DNA of 28,948 bases. Source: Helicobacter sp. GTDB taxonomy: Bacteria > Campylobacterota > Campylobacteria > Campylobacterales > Helicobacteraceae. The stretch lies in contig JALEPE010000098.1 in assembly GCA_022766795.1 (NCBI GenBank), forward strand, positions 1 through 28,948, read 5' to 3'. A model generated the notes under the pieces. It made no database searches. It was not told the origin of the DNA and was given only the letters and a program-made list of their open reading frames with translations. Shown here one piece after another: positions 9,272 through 16,560 of the stretch (position 1 is the first letter of the stretch; the number at the start of each line of letters is the position of its first letter). Both the position numbers and the translations under genes were made by a program.

Positions 9272-10009
9272 ATGAGAAAGGTTTATTTTTTCGCCACTTG
9301 TTTAGGAACAGCAGCTATGCAAGAGGCTGTATTAAGCGGAATCAAACTCCTTCGCCGCGAAGGAGTAGAAGTGATTTTTAAAAAAAATCAAACCTGTTGC
9401 GCACAACCTTCCTTTAATTCGGGTTACTTTAAAGAAAGTAAAGAAGTTGCGCTTTATAATATTAAACAATTTCCCGAGGATTACCCTATTGTTGTGCCAA
9501 GTGGTTCTTGCGCAGGAATGATGAGCCACGACTATTTGCAGCTTTTTAAGGGGGATTCTCACTTTGATTTGGTTAAAGAATTTAGCGGACGCGTTATAGA
9601 GTTAAGTCAGTATTTGGACGATGTGTTAAATGTGGATTATGAGGATAAGGGCGAGAATATCAAGGTTACTTGGCATTCAAATTGCCACGCCTTAAGGATT
9701 CAAAATAGCATTAACGCAAGTAAGAATCTTATAAAGCGTTTGAAAAATGTAGAATTAGTGCCTTTAGAGTTTGAAGAGGAGTGCTGTGGATTTGGCGGGA
9801 CATTCTCTGTCAAAGAGCCTGAAATTTCTAATGCAATGGTAATGCAAAAGATTAAAGATATTCAAAATACCGGTGCGAAGTATGTCGTGAGTGGCGATGG
9901 AGGTTGTCTTTTGAATATTCAAGGCACGATGAGCAAATTAGGAGTAGATACAAAAGGTATTCATCTCTATGAATTTTTATTGAAACGATTGGAGGGGGTT
10001 AATCTATGA
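9272..10009 (+). CDS. lutA: Lactate utilization protein A (cysteine-rich CCG-domain subunit)
   Basis: Subunit of the non-flavin LutABC (LldEFG) L-lactate oxidation complex. It has 245 residues and two cysteine-rich CCG-type domains. The first has CCAQP at 42-46, with Ala where the consensus has Gly, and PSGSCAGM. The second has HSNCHALR and ECCGFGG (Cys171, Cys172), followed by SGDGGCLLN. These cysteines bind iron-sulfur or related centres in the family. AAGGA precedes the ATG. The stop overlaps the lutB start by 4 nt (ATGA), so they are translationally coupled. In Campylobacterota this complex supports growth on lactate. Confidence 0.93.
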   Translation: MRKVYFFATCLGTAAMQEAVLSGIKLLRREGVEVIFKKNQTCCAQPSFNSGYFKESKEVALYNIKQFPEDYPIVVPSGSCAGMMSHDYLQLFKGDSHFDLVKEFSGRVIELSQYLDDVLNVDYEDKGENIKVTWHSNCHALRIQNSINASKNLIKRLKNVELVPLEFEEECCGFGGTFSVKEPEISNAMVMQKIKDIQNTGAKYVVSGDGGCLLNIQGTMSKLGVDTKGIHLYEFLLKRLEGVNL

Positions 10010-11448
10010 GTATAGGGCACAAAATTTCGCACGAACAAATCGTGCATACAAAGCTAAATGATTCCCAGATGCGAGATAATTTGAGTGTTGCTATGCACAC
10101 ATTACAGCGGAATCGTTTAAAAATCATTGATGAGAAATTTGAGGATTGGCAGGGATTAAGGGCAAGGGCGCAACAAGCAAAAAATAATGCCCTTATGAGC
10201 CTAGAAGAGCGGCTTTTAGAGTTTGAAAAGAATGCCACAAAAAATGGAATCCAAGTGCATTGGGCTTCGAGTAGTGATGATGCTTGTGAGATTGTTTATG
10301 AATTAATGAAAGAAAAGAATATCACCAAGATTTTAAAAGGTAAATCTATGGCGAGTGAGGAAATTGGGTTAAACCATTTTCTTGAAAAAAAGGGCATTAA
10401 TGCGATTGAAACAGACTTAGGTGAGTTAATTTTGCAGCTCAATCACGAAACCCCTGTGCATATCGTCGTGCCTGCGATTCATCGCAATCGTTATGAAGTG
10501 GGTAAGATTTTTCAAGAAAAGCTCAATGCTCCTTTAGAATCTGAACCAGAAAAGCTCAATGCAATCGCAAGAAAGCATCTAAGAGATGAGTTTGAGGGCT
10601 TACAAATGGGCTTAAGCGGTGTCAATTTTGCAATGAGCAAAGAGGGCGCATTTTGGCTTATTGAAAATGAGGGGAATGGCAGAATGTGTACCACAGCCCC
10701 AGAAATTCACGTAGCAATTTGCGGAATTGAAAAGGTGATGGAGACTTTTGAGGACGCAGCAACAATGGTGCATTTACTCACTCCTTCTGCAACAGGACAA
10801 TTTATCCCAACTTACAATAATATCATCACTTCCCCACGAAAAAATGGTGATTTAGATGGACCTAAGGAAGTGCATATTATCTTGTTTGATCACCATAGAA
10901 GTGATATGCTTTCACATTCTGATTATTGCGAAGCATTGCGTTGTATTCGCTGTGGAGCTTGTATGAATTTTTGCCCCGTGTATGATAAAATCGGCGGACA
11001 TACTTACCAAACCATTTACCCCGGACCTATTGGCGAAGTCATTAGTCCGAATCTCTTTGGGATTGATACAACGGGCGATATTTTGAGTTTCTGTTCGCTT
11101 TGCGGACGATGTAGCGAGGTTTGCCCTGTTAAGATTCCATTGGCGGATTTGATTAGAAAGTTACGAAGCAATAAAATCGGTCAGGGAGAGAATCCGCCTT
11201 TGGGTGCTAGTATGTTGGAGCTTAACAAAAGTGAAGCTTTGGGTATGCAAGGTTTTGCTAAAGTTGCTACCAATGGTGCTTTATGGAGATTTTCACTCGG
11301 GAATGCACATCATTTTAATAGCATATTGCATCGCTTCAAGGATTCTTTGCCTGTGATTAAGAAATGGAGTGCGTTTAAAGAACTGCCTCAAATGGAGGGT
11401 AATCTTTATCAAAAGATTCAAGAATTGCAAGGGGTGCATTATGAATAG
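10006..11448 (+). CDS. lutB: Lactate utilization protein B (iron-sulfur subunit)
   Basis: Electron-transfer subunit of the LutABC lactate oxidation complex, 480 residues. An N-terminal LUD (DUF162) domain covers about 60-290. Two ferredoxin-like [4Fe-4S] motifs follow: Cys313-x2-Cys316-x2-Cys319-x3-Cys323-Pro and Cys363-x2-Cys366-x2-Cys369-x3-Cys373-Pro. The C-terminus (about 400-480) is the usual LutB tail. It overlaps lutA by 4 nt and lutC by 8 nt. No cysteine is missing. Confidence 0.95.
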   Translation: MSIGHKISHEQIVHTKLNDSQMRDNLSVAMHTLQRNRLKIIDEKFEDWQGLRARAQQAKNNALMSLEERLLEFEKNATKNGIQVHWASSSDDACEIVYELMKEKNITKILKGKSMASEEIGLNHFLEKKGINAIETDLGELILQLNHETPVHIVVPAIHRNRYEVGKIFQEKLNAPLESEPEKLNAIARKHLRDEFEGLQMGLSGVNFAMSKEGAFWLIENEGNGRMCTTAPEIHVAICGIEKVMETFEDAATMVHLLTPSATGQFIPTYNNIITSPRKNGDLDGPKEVHIILFDHHRSDMLSHSDYCEALRCIRCGACMNFCPVYDKIGGHTYQTIYPGPIGEVISPNLFGIDTTGDILSFCSLCGRCSEVCPVKIPLADLIRKLRSNKIGQGENPPLGASMLELNKSEALGMQGFAKVATNGALWRFSLGNAHHFNSILHRFKDSLPVIKKWSAFKELPQMEGNLYQKIQELQGVHYE

Positions 11449-12100
11449 CAGAATTGAAAAGATTTCACAACGCAGTAAGGGGCAAATTTTAGAGAGATTG
11501 AAAAAAGCTCATAAAATGCCAGATTTTGAATACAAAGCAAGTGTAGATCCTGTGGTGCATATCCAAAGAAGCGGTGAAAAGCTAGAAGAAATGAAGCGCA
11601 AAATGACGGATAATAAATATATTGTAGAGGAATGCGATAGCGGTAGTTTGGAGAGTAAAATTAATGAGATTGTTAAAAGTTATGGCTATCAAAAAATGAT
11701 TTATAGCGAAAGCTTGGGGTTGGATATTGACAAGATTGAAGCAACGCAAAAAGTGTGCTTCAATCAAGAAATTGAAAATTTAAGAGCGGAAGTTTTCCAT
11801 AGCGATTTTTCTGTTGTTCATGCAAAGTTTGGTATTAGCTCACACGGCGTTGCATTGGTGCATTCTTCTAGCACTCAACCTAGAATGCTAAGTCTTGCAC
11901 CAACACTTTGCATTATGCTATTAAAGAAAGAAAATGTTGTCGGAAGTCTAGCGGAAGCCTTAAATTTAGTCAAAGCTGAAAATGAAGTTTTGCCTAGTAA
12001 TATTTTATTTATTGCGGGTCCTTCGCGCACTGCTGATATTGAGCTTATCACGGTTTTTGGAGTGCATGGCTCACAGAAAGTGCATTTACTACTTTATTAA
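11441..12100 (+). CDS. lutC: Lactate utilization protein C (LUD domain)
   Basis: Third subunit of the LutABC complex, 219 residues, made mostly of one LUD (DUF162) domain. The diagnostic C-terminal stretch GPSRTADIELI...GVHGSQKVH is present, as is HGVALVHSSSTQPRM in the middle. The frame is open further upstream, but the ATG at 11441 is preferred. It has AAGGGG about 7 nt ahead, overlaps the lutB stop by only 8 nt, and gives an N-terminus of normal family form. It is the last gene of the operon; a hairpin follows 12 nt later. Confidence 0.92.
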   Translation: MNSRIEKISQRSKGQILERLKKAHKMPDFEYKASVDPVVHIQRSGEKLEEMKRKMTDNKYIVEECDSGSLESKINEIVKSYGYQKMIYSESLGLDIDKIEATQKVCFNQEIENLRAEVFHSDFSVVHAKFGISSHGVALVHSSSTQPRMLSLAPTLCIMLLKKENVVGSLAEALNLVKAENEVLPSNILFIAGPSRTADIELITVFGVHGSQKVHLLLY

Positions 12101-12111
12101 AACATATCTTT

Positions 12112-12130
12112 GCAAGGGATTGTCCCTTGC
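12112..12130 (+). terminator. Hairpin after lutC
   Basis: GCAAGGGA and TCCCTTGC form a perfect 8-bp stem with loop TTG, 11 nt past the lutC stop. The following sequence (GTCTAACCTCTT) lacks a clean T-run, so it may be a weak or assisted terminator for the lct-lut operon, or an RNA-stabilising 3' end. Confidence 0.5.
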
Positions 12131-12261
12131 GTCTAACCTCTTAACTAACTTATGCCAATCCTTTCCAACAAAGCAAGGTTTAATTGTGTGTGATTTTTAG
12201 CCTAATAATCTTAAAAGACAAAACAATCAAGAACCCTTATTATTTAACTGCTTAAATTGGC

Positions 12262-12300
12262 GGATTGCCACGAATACACTGCGCAGATTCCCACAATGAC
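12262..12300 (+). repeat. Dispersed palindromic repeat, copy 1 (plus orientation)
   Basis: Begins GGATTGCCACG and ends CCCACAATGAC. These are the shared left and right ends of the repeat family in this window. The inner part is diverged and its stem is poor. It is followed by a second GCGATGACAGAG-like end at 12313-12324, suggesting overlapping or decayed copies. Confidence 0.6.
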
Positions 12301-12410
12301 GTAGAAAGAGACGCGATGACAGAGTGGGATTCTTCATTTGCTCCGCTCCTTTCTCACAACAAGGCGGAAAGCATAGGACAAAGTGGTTATTTCGTATATG
12401 TTGCATCGTA

Positions 12411-12426
12411 GATTGCTGCGATTCTA
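12411..12426 (+). repeat. Truncated palindromic repeat at the permease 3' end
   Basis: AGATTGCTGCGATTCT resembles the left half of copy 6 (GGATTGCTACGATTCC at 16510-16525). The right half is missing. It ends a few bases from the stop codon of the neighbouring permease gene. Confidence 0.4.
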
Positions 12427-12430
12427 TACT

Positions 12431-13558
12431 TTAATCCAAAGTATTTTTATAAACCTTCATTGTCCAAGCGGTAAGCACAAGAACAATGATTCCTAGTGCG
12501 GATAAATGAGGTAAAATATCCATAAACCCTGCACCCTTTAGCATAATCCCCCTAGCGATTCGGATAAAACAAGTAAGAGGGATACATTTGCCAATCATCT
12601 GCGCCCAAAGGGGCATTCCTTGAAAAAACATAAATCCTGTCATTATGATAGAGGGCATTAGCACAAATACAGACATTTGGAGGGCTTGTGTTTGACTTTT
12701 TGCAATTGTGGAGATGAGGAATCCTATTGCCAAATTACACACAATAAACAAGAGGATTCCCATAAACAATAGCCCGATATTGCCAAGAATAGGTATATCA
12801 AACAAAAAATAAGCAATGAGCAAAACCATACTTGCTTGAAAAAAGCCGATAAAAGCAAAGGGTGCGATTTTGCCAATCATCACTTCAAGCGGTTTTACCG
12901 GCATTGAGAGGAGATTCTCCATCGTCCCTCGCTCCCTCTCACGCGTGATTGCAAGGGCAGTCATCATCACACCTGTAAAAATCAGCACGACACCAATCAA
13001 GCCCGGAACGATATTGTAACGCGTAAATCCCTCGGGATTGTAGGATTTTTGCGTGAGGATAGAAAAGGCAGAATCGCTAGGGTGCAAATACCGCAACGTA
13101 CCTTTAAAGTTCTCTACAATCACCTTATTCACGATTCCGTTTAACGCGCCAATCGCCCCTGCAATCGCCGTAGGGTCGGTGGCGTCTGCTTGAAGTAGAA
13201 TCGTGGGCTTTTTAGCGCGAATAACATCTTGTGTGAAGTTGTTAGGAATAGAGACAACAAACAAAACCTTACCTTGTGTTAAGAGTGCATTACCCTCTTT
13301 GTCGCTTGTAATATGGTGCGTGATTTTAAAATATTCCGAATTTTGCAAACTCGCCACAATGCTACGCGTCAAAAAACTATGGTCTTGCATAATGGTTGCG
13401 GTTGGAAGCCTTTTGGGGTCTGTGTTGATCGCATAGCCAAAGAGTAGAAGCTGCATAATCGGTAGCATTATCATCATACCTAAGGTTGTTCTATCACGCC
13501 TAAGTTGGATAAATTCCTTTTTAATAATCGCCTTGAGCCTTTGGAGAGAATAGCGCAT
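12431..13558 (-). CDS. ABC-2 type transporter permease (YhhJ/YbhR-like)
   Basis: Membrane subunit of an ABC-2 exporter, 375 residues from the chosen ATG. One N-terminal helix (about 24-42) is followed by a large extracytoplasmic domain (about 45-170) and then five helices to the C-terminus. The family segment TRERERGTMENLLSMPVKP (about 228-246) joins the second and third helices. The frame extends upstream, but the ATG at 13558 overlaps the stop of the ATPase gene (TAATG), so it is preferred. It is the only gene of the tetR-hlyD-ATPase-permease set that still looks intact. The second permease often found in such operons is absent. Without a working ATPase from this locus it is probably non-functional unless another ATPase serves it. 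Substrate is unknown; relatives export drugs or organic solutes. Confidence 0.88.
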   Translation of the reverse strand: MRYSLQRLKAIIKKEFIQLRRDRTTLGMMIMLPIMQLLLFGYAINTDPKRLPTATIMQDHSFLTRSIVASLQNSEYFKITHHITSDKEGNALLTQGKVLFVVSIPNNFTQDVIRAKKPTILLQADATDPTAIAGAIGALNGIVNKVIVENFKGTLRYLHPSDSAFSILTQKSYNPEGFTRYNIVPGLIGVVLIFTGVMMTALAITRERERGTMENLLSMPVKPLEVMIGKIAPFAFIGFFQASMVLLIAYFLFDIPILGNIGLLFMGILLFIVCNLAIGFLISTIAKSQTQALQMSVFVLMPSIIMTGFMFFQGMPLWAQMIGKCIPLTCFIRIARGIMLKGAGFMDILPHLSALGIIVLVLTAWTMKVYKNTLD

Positions 13559-14475
13559 TACCTGTCCTTTGAGGCTTGTAAATAATAGATAAAGGCGTCC
13601 TCTAGGGAAGTCTTGCCCCTTTGCCACGAGAGATTATGTTGCTCTTTAAAGGGCTGTAAGGCGTGAATTAATGCGCCTTCCTCTCTGCCACAAACCCTTA
13701 AAGCTCCTCCAAAAAGCGACATTGTTGTGATTTGGGATTCTTGCTCTAGCTTCTTTTGTAAGAGTGGCAAATCCACCCCAAAAACCTCTAAAGTTTCAAG
13801 CTGTGTTTTTGCAATCACTTCCTCCACTGCTCCCTGCACGATGAGATTACCTTGCGCGATATACACAATCGCGTGGCAACGTTCCGCCTCGTCCATATAA
13901 TGCGTGCTAACAAGAATCGTCATTCCCTCCTCACTTAGCCTCCCAAGCTCGTCCCAAAACTCGCGCCTAGCCTTTGGATCAACTCCTGCGGTGGGTTCAT
14001 CAAGCAACAAAATATCCGGCTTATGCAAGATACAAGCTGCTAAGGCTAGTCTTTGTTTCCAGCCACCCGATAATGCCCCTGCGAGTTGATTTTACCGACT
14101 TTGCAGCCCAAGCTTTGCGATTGTGTTTGCAACAAGATTTTTGGTATCTTACATTTGATAGATATTCGCAGTAAATTCAAGGTTTTCATAGATTGTCATA
14201 TCCTCATAAAAACTAAATTTTTGCGTCATATAGCCCACCCTTTCGCGGATTGCTAAAGTGTCTTTCATCAAATCAAACCCCAAACACTGCCCACTTCCGC
14301 TACTAGGCGTTAGCAGTCCGCAAAGCATACGAATCGTAGTCGTTTTGCCCGAGCCATTAGGTTCTAAGAATCCATAAATTTTTCCCTTTGGCACTTGCAG
14401 ATTGATATGATTCACCACCAATTTATCGCCAAATTTTTTGCTAAGATTCTTAACATCAATCACCAATGCGCTCAT
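13558..14475 (-). pseudogene. ABC transporter ATP-binding protein, broken by two in-frame stops
   Basis: The ATPase partner of the adjacent permease would be 305 residues read in one frame. Two TAA codons interrupt it, at 14149-14151 (codon 109) and 14092-14094 (codon 128). Family sequence continues in the same frame before, between and after them: ENLEFTANIYQM, then ANTIAKLGLQSR, then NQLAGALSGGWKQRLALA, then LLLDEPTAGVDPKARREF. This excludes a frameshift. The Walker A motif is also damaged: EPNGSGKT stands where GPNGSGKT is expected (Glu38 for the first Gly). The ABC signature LSGGW is at 135-139 and Walker B just after. The ATG directly follows the hlyD stop (TAAATG) and the stop overlaps the permease start. 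I infer loss of function; fragments are unlikely to be active. Confidence 0.88.
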
Positions 14476-15303
14476 TTATGGAATCCTAACGCTCACAGGA
14501 AGCCCGGGATTTAGCACTTCTTGCAAGTTCTCAAAGGTTGCTTCAATCATAAAGACTAGTTTATTGCGGCTCTGCACACTATAAATAATTGGAGGTTTGT
14601 ATTCAGCGGTTGGTGCGATATAAGAAACCTTTGCTTCAATCTCTTTTGGTGCATTGTCGTAGCGGACAAAAACTTTTTGGTTGTAATGGATTGTGGGCAA
14701 CACTTTCTCTGCTACAAAGAATCTAATCTTTACATTTTCAGGGGGTAGAATCGCTAGGATTGGATTCCCTTGTGCGACAAACTCCCCAAGCCGAAAATAA
14801 ACATCACTCACGATTCCATTCACTTTAGAAGTTACAACATTTTGCGTGTATTGCCTTTGTGTTTGTCGTAGATTCTCCTCTGCTATGGCGAGTTGCGTTT
14901 TTAGCTCGGAGACTCTTGCGTTTGCGCTATCAAAATTTGCAAGTTTTGTGTCGTATTCTCCTTGTGAAATCGCTTTGGATTGTATGAGTTTTTTCACGCG
15001 ATTGTATTCTTTTTTGGTATTACTAAAGATTGCTTGGGATTGCAAGAGTTGCTCTTTTGCCGCTTGGACGCTATTTTGCGCGTTGTTGAGCTTGAATTGC
15101 CACATTGTGGAATCCACCGCAAAAAGATTGGAATCCTTTGTAACTTGCTGTCCCTTGACTACATTGATTTACTCTAAGATTCCACTTGTGGAGGGTGCAA
15201 GATAGACATATTCCCCCTCCACATATCCATCAACAACAACTTCTTTAGCACACAAACACGCAATGCTTAAAAGCAGAATCCCGAGTGCTTTTAAAGGCTT
15301 TAA
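14476..15303 (-). pseudogene. HlyD-type periplasmic adaptor, broken (start lost, in-frame stop)
   Basis: Membrane-fusion protein of an efflux system (HlyD/YbhG type), which would link the inner-membrane ABC exporter to the outer membrane. Reading the frame back from the 3' part gives an N-terminal hydrophobic anchor (LKALGILLLSIACLCA), then VVVDGYVEGEYVYLAPSTSG, the first lipoyl half. A TAA at 15169-15171 interrupts it, and VVKGQQVTKDSNLFAVDST continues in the same frame. No ATG or GTG precedes the anchor before the upstream TAG (15331-15333), and the region overlaps the truncated tetR frame. The coiled-coil hairpin (about 14850-15110) and barrel domain (14480-14830) are intact. A GTG at 15117 opens a 213-codon frame, but that product would lack the signal and half of the lipoyl domain. 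Confidence 0.85.
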
Positions 15304-15553
15304 ACTCCTCGTTGGGTGGAAGTTGTTTCTCTAGCAAGGGTGCGTGTTTTGAGGCGATAAATGCAGAGATCTTTTCTATAATGGATTCCAAAACCGCGTC
15401 ATAAAGCTTTTGTTTGCTACCAAAATAGTAATTGATGGAGCTTAGATTCACACCCGATTCTTTTGCTAACACACGGGTGGAAACGCCATTGATTCCATAT
15501 TTTGCAAAAAGTTCCGTTGCGGTTTGCAATAGCTTTTCTTTTGTTTCTTTCAT
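15245..15553 (-). pseudogene. TetR-family regulator, truncated after the DNA-binding domain
   Basis: The first 55 residues are a complete TetR-type helix-turn-helix domain: LLQTATELFAKYGINGVSTR, then VNLSSINYYFGSKQKLYDAV. After about residue 85 the expected ligand-binding domain (100 or more further residues) is missing. The frame runs in the wrong phase into sequence that encodes the HlyD anchor in another frame, ending at residue 102. A deletion joining tetR to hlyD is the simplest explanation. The order tetR-hlyD-ATPase-permease resembles E. coli cecR-ybhG-ybhF-ybhS. A fragment that binds DNA without responding to ligand cannot be excluded. Confidence 0.8.
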
Positions 15554-15576
15554 TGTGGATACCTTTTTGGTAGTGG

Positions 15577-15605
15577 GTTATAGCGCAGAAATAATTTTAA
15601 GTCAA
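15577..15605 (-). promoter_or_regulatory. Promoter of the decayed efflux operon
   Basis: On the minus strand TTGACT (15600-15605) and TATAAC (15577-15582) are separated by exactly 17 nt, about 24 nt upstream of the tetR start. A short palindrome TACC-TTTTT-GGTA (15560-15572) lies between the -10 and the start and could be a TetR operator, but it is too short to be sure. Confidence 0.5.
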
Positions 15606-15645
15606 TCGTTTGAAATAATCTTGAATCCTTGAAATTCCCCACTGC

Positions 15646-15676
15646 GTCATTGCAAGAGAGCGCAAGAAGTTGTGGC
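15646..15676 (-). repeat. Dispersed palindromic repeat, copy 3 (minus orientation, truncated)
   Basis: GTCATTGCAAG ... GTTGTGGC has the family right end and most of its left end (GTGGC, the complement of GCCAC). It stops before the expected AATCC. Confidence 0.5.
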
Positions 15677-15739
15677 GCATATTTATGCAAGTAAATTTGC
15701 CCACTTTAGTGCAAATCCATAATTACGCATACAGAAGCA

Positions 15740-15756
15740 TTTGCAATGGAATCTTT
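15740..15756 (+). repeat. 17-nt direct repeat, left copy
   Basis: TTTGCAATGGAATCTTT occurs here and identically at 15886-15902, bracketing the inverted pair of palindromes 15772-15868 at distances of 15 and 17 nt. Confidence 0.8.
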
Positions 15757-15771
15757 AAAAGAAGTTTATCG

Positions 15772-15812
15772 TTATAGATTGCCACAGCCTCTAATGAGGC
15801 TTCGCAATGACG
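15772..15812 (+). repeat. Dispersed palindromic repeat, copy 4 (plus orientation)
   Basis: TTATAGATTGCCAC, then the perfect inner stem AGCCTC-TAAT-GAGGCT (15786-15801), then TTCGCAATGACGG. The outer arms ATTGC (15778-15782) and GCAAT (15804-15808) also pair. It is the left half of the 97-bp composite that ends at 15868. Confidence 0.85.
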
Positions 15813-15825
15813 GAATCCAACCCCT

Positions 15826-15868
15826 TTGTCATTGCGAATGGAACGTAGCGCAGTGAAGCAATCTATAA
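15826..15868 (-). repeat. Dispersed palindromic repeat, copy 5 (minus orientation)
   Basis: TTGTCATTGCGA ... GTGAAGCAATCTATAA is copy 4 inverted. The ends pair with copy 4: TTATAGATTGC (15772-15782) with GCAATCTATAA (15858-15868) over 11 bp, and GCAATGAC (15804-15811) with GTCATTGC (15828-15835) over 8 bp. Confidence 0.85.
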
Positions 15869-15885
15869 TTTTGTATACTTGTAAC

Positions 15886-15902
15886 TTTGCAATGGAATCT
15901 TT
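15886..15902 (+). repeat. 17-nt direct repeat, right copy
   Basis: Identical to 15740-15756. See that entry. Confidence 0.8.
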
Positions 15903-15952
15903 CAAGGCGAGATTCTGTGTAATGACACAAGAAGTGATAAAATTTTGCAATG

Positions 15953-16396
15953 TTAGGGGATTTGTTTTGTGGCTAAAAAACGTTCTAAAATCACAAGTGC
16001 GGCGTGGGAATCTAGCGTTCCGTCTTTGCTATGTGCTTTTTTACGCATTTTTTTATCCTCTAGTTTCTCTAGGGCTTCTTGTGAGCTAAAATTTTCATCA
16101 ATAAACACAACTTTTGTGTTTTTAGGCAATGTTAAAAGCCCTACAAAATGCTTAATGCGCCGCTGCATTTGTGCGATTGCATCTTCTTTTGATTCTAAGT
16201 TGTCTTTCATAGGAATCCCAACAACAAGCACATCAGCTTTTGCTGTATTAACGAGCGCATTCACCGCATTTGCAGCTTGATTGCGGTTTTGGCGCAAAAT
16301 GGGTGCAAGACATAGTGGAATCCCACACACTGCCTTTGCTACACCGATACGTTTTAGTCCTATATCAAGCGCGATGACAACCAGTGATTTTTCCAT
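15953..16396 (-). CDS. ruvX: RuvX/YqgF RNase H-like protein
   Basis: Member of the YqgF/RuvX family, RNase H-fold proteins linked to Holliday junction resolution and to 16S rRNA 5'-end processing. It has 147 residues from the chosen ATG. Visible motifs are ALDIGLKRIGVA near the N-terminus (first catalytic Asp), VVGIPM in the middle, VVFIDENFSS (second acidic site) and DSHAALVILERFL at the end. An ATG at 16438 would add 14 residues, but the ATG at 16396 has AAGGA 6 nt ahead and gives the usual N-terminus. A possible -10 (TAGAAT) lies between the two ATGs. It stands alone between repeat-containing spacers. Confidence 0.9.
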   Translation of the reverse strand: MEKSLVVIALDIGLKRIGVAKAVCGIPLCLAPILRQNRNQAANAVNALVNTAKADVLVVGIPMKDNLESKEDAIAQMQRRIKHFVGLLTLPKNTKVVFIDENFSSQEALEKLEDKKMRKKAHSKDGTLDSHAALVILERFLATKQIP

Positions 16397-16428
16397 TTGG
16401 ATTCCTTGTTGATGTGTTTGGTTTTCTA

Positions 16429-16434
16429 ATTCTA
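16429..16434 (-). promoter_or_regulatory. Possible -10 box of ruvX
   Basis: TAGAAT on the minus strand (5 of 6 matches), 33 nt ahead of the preferred ruvX start. No clear -35. Confidence 0.3.
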
Positions 16435-16508
16435 TCATTGCAAAGCAAATCCATAAATCAAAGTGGTTAAAATGCCAATAATAGAATCTTTCAAACTAGA
16501 TTCCATAT

Positions 16509-16543
16509 TGGATTGCTACGATTCCTGCGGAATCTCGCAATAA
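16509..16543 (+). repeat. Dispersed palindromic repeat, copy 6 (plus orientation)
   Basis: TGGATTGCTAC, perfect inner stem GATTCC-TGC-GGAATC (16520-16534), then TCGCAATAA. The outer arms ATTGC and GCAAT pair. It lies between the glycosyltransferase stop and the ruvX start, 3' of the glycosyltransferase. Confidence 0.8.
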
Positions 16544-16560
16544 CATAGCGCATTGTAGCC

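Larger units (their letters stand above)
12131..12430. other. Convergent spacer between lutC and the ABC permease
   Basis: The lutC and permease stops are 330 nt apart. Besides the hairpin at 12112-12130, this spacer holds one full dispersed palindrome (12262-12300) and one truncated copy (12411-12426). The part from 12131 to 12261 is AT-rich and shows no ORF, RNA or signal that I can support. Confidence 0.6.
15554..15952. other. Repeat-rich spacer between tetR and ruvX
   Basis: A 399-nt stretch without a credible gene. It holds the tetR promoter, three copies of the dispersed palindrome (two in an inverted pair) and a 17-nt direct repeat. A frame of 75 codons on the minus strand (15723-15950) is only the translation of these repeats. 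Confidence 0.7.

Noticed and set aside
14092..14151. Programmed stop-codon readthrough in the ABC ATPase
   Set aside because: Two stops, a lost Walker A glycine and a broken neighbouring hlyD and tetR fit decay better than recoding.
15723..15950. Open frame of 75 codons on the minus strand between tetR and ruvX
   Set aside because: It consists almost wholly of the dispersed palindromes and their flanks; similar translated repeats are often misannotated as small hypothetical proteins.
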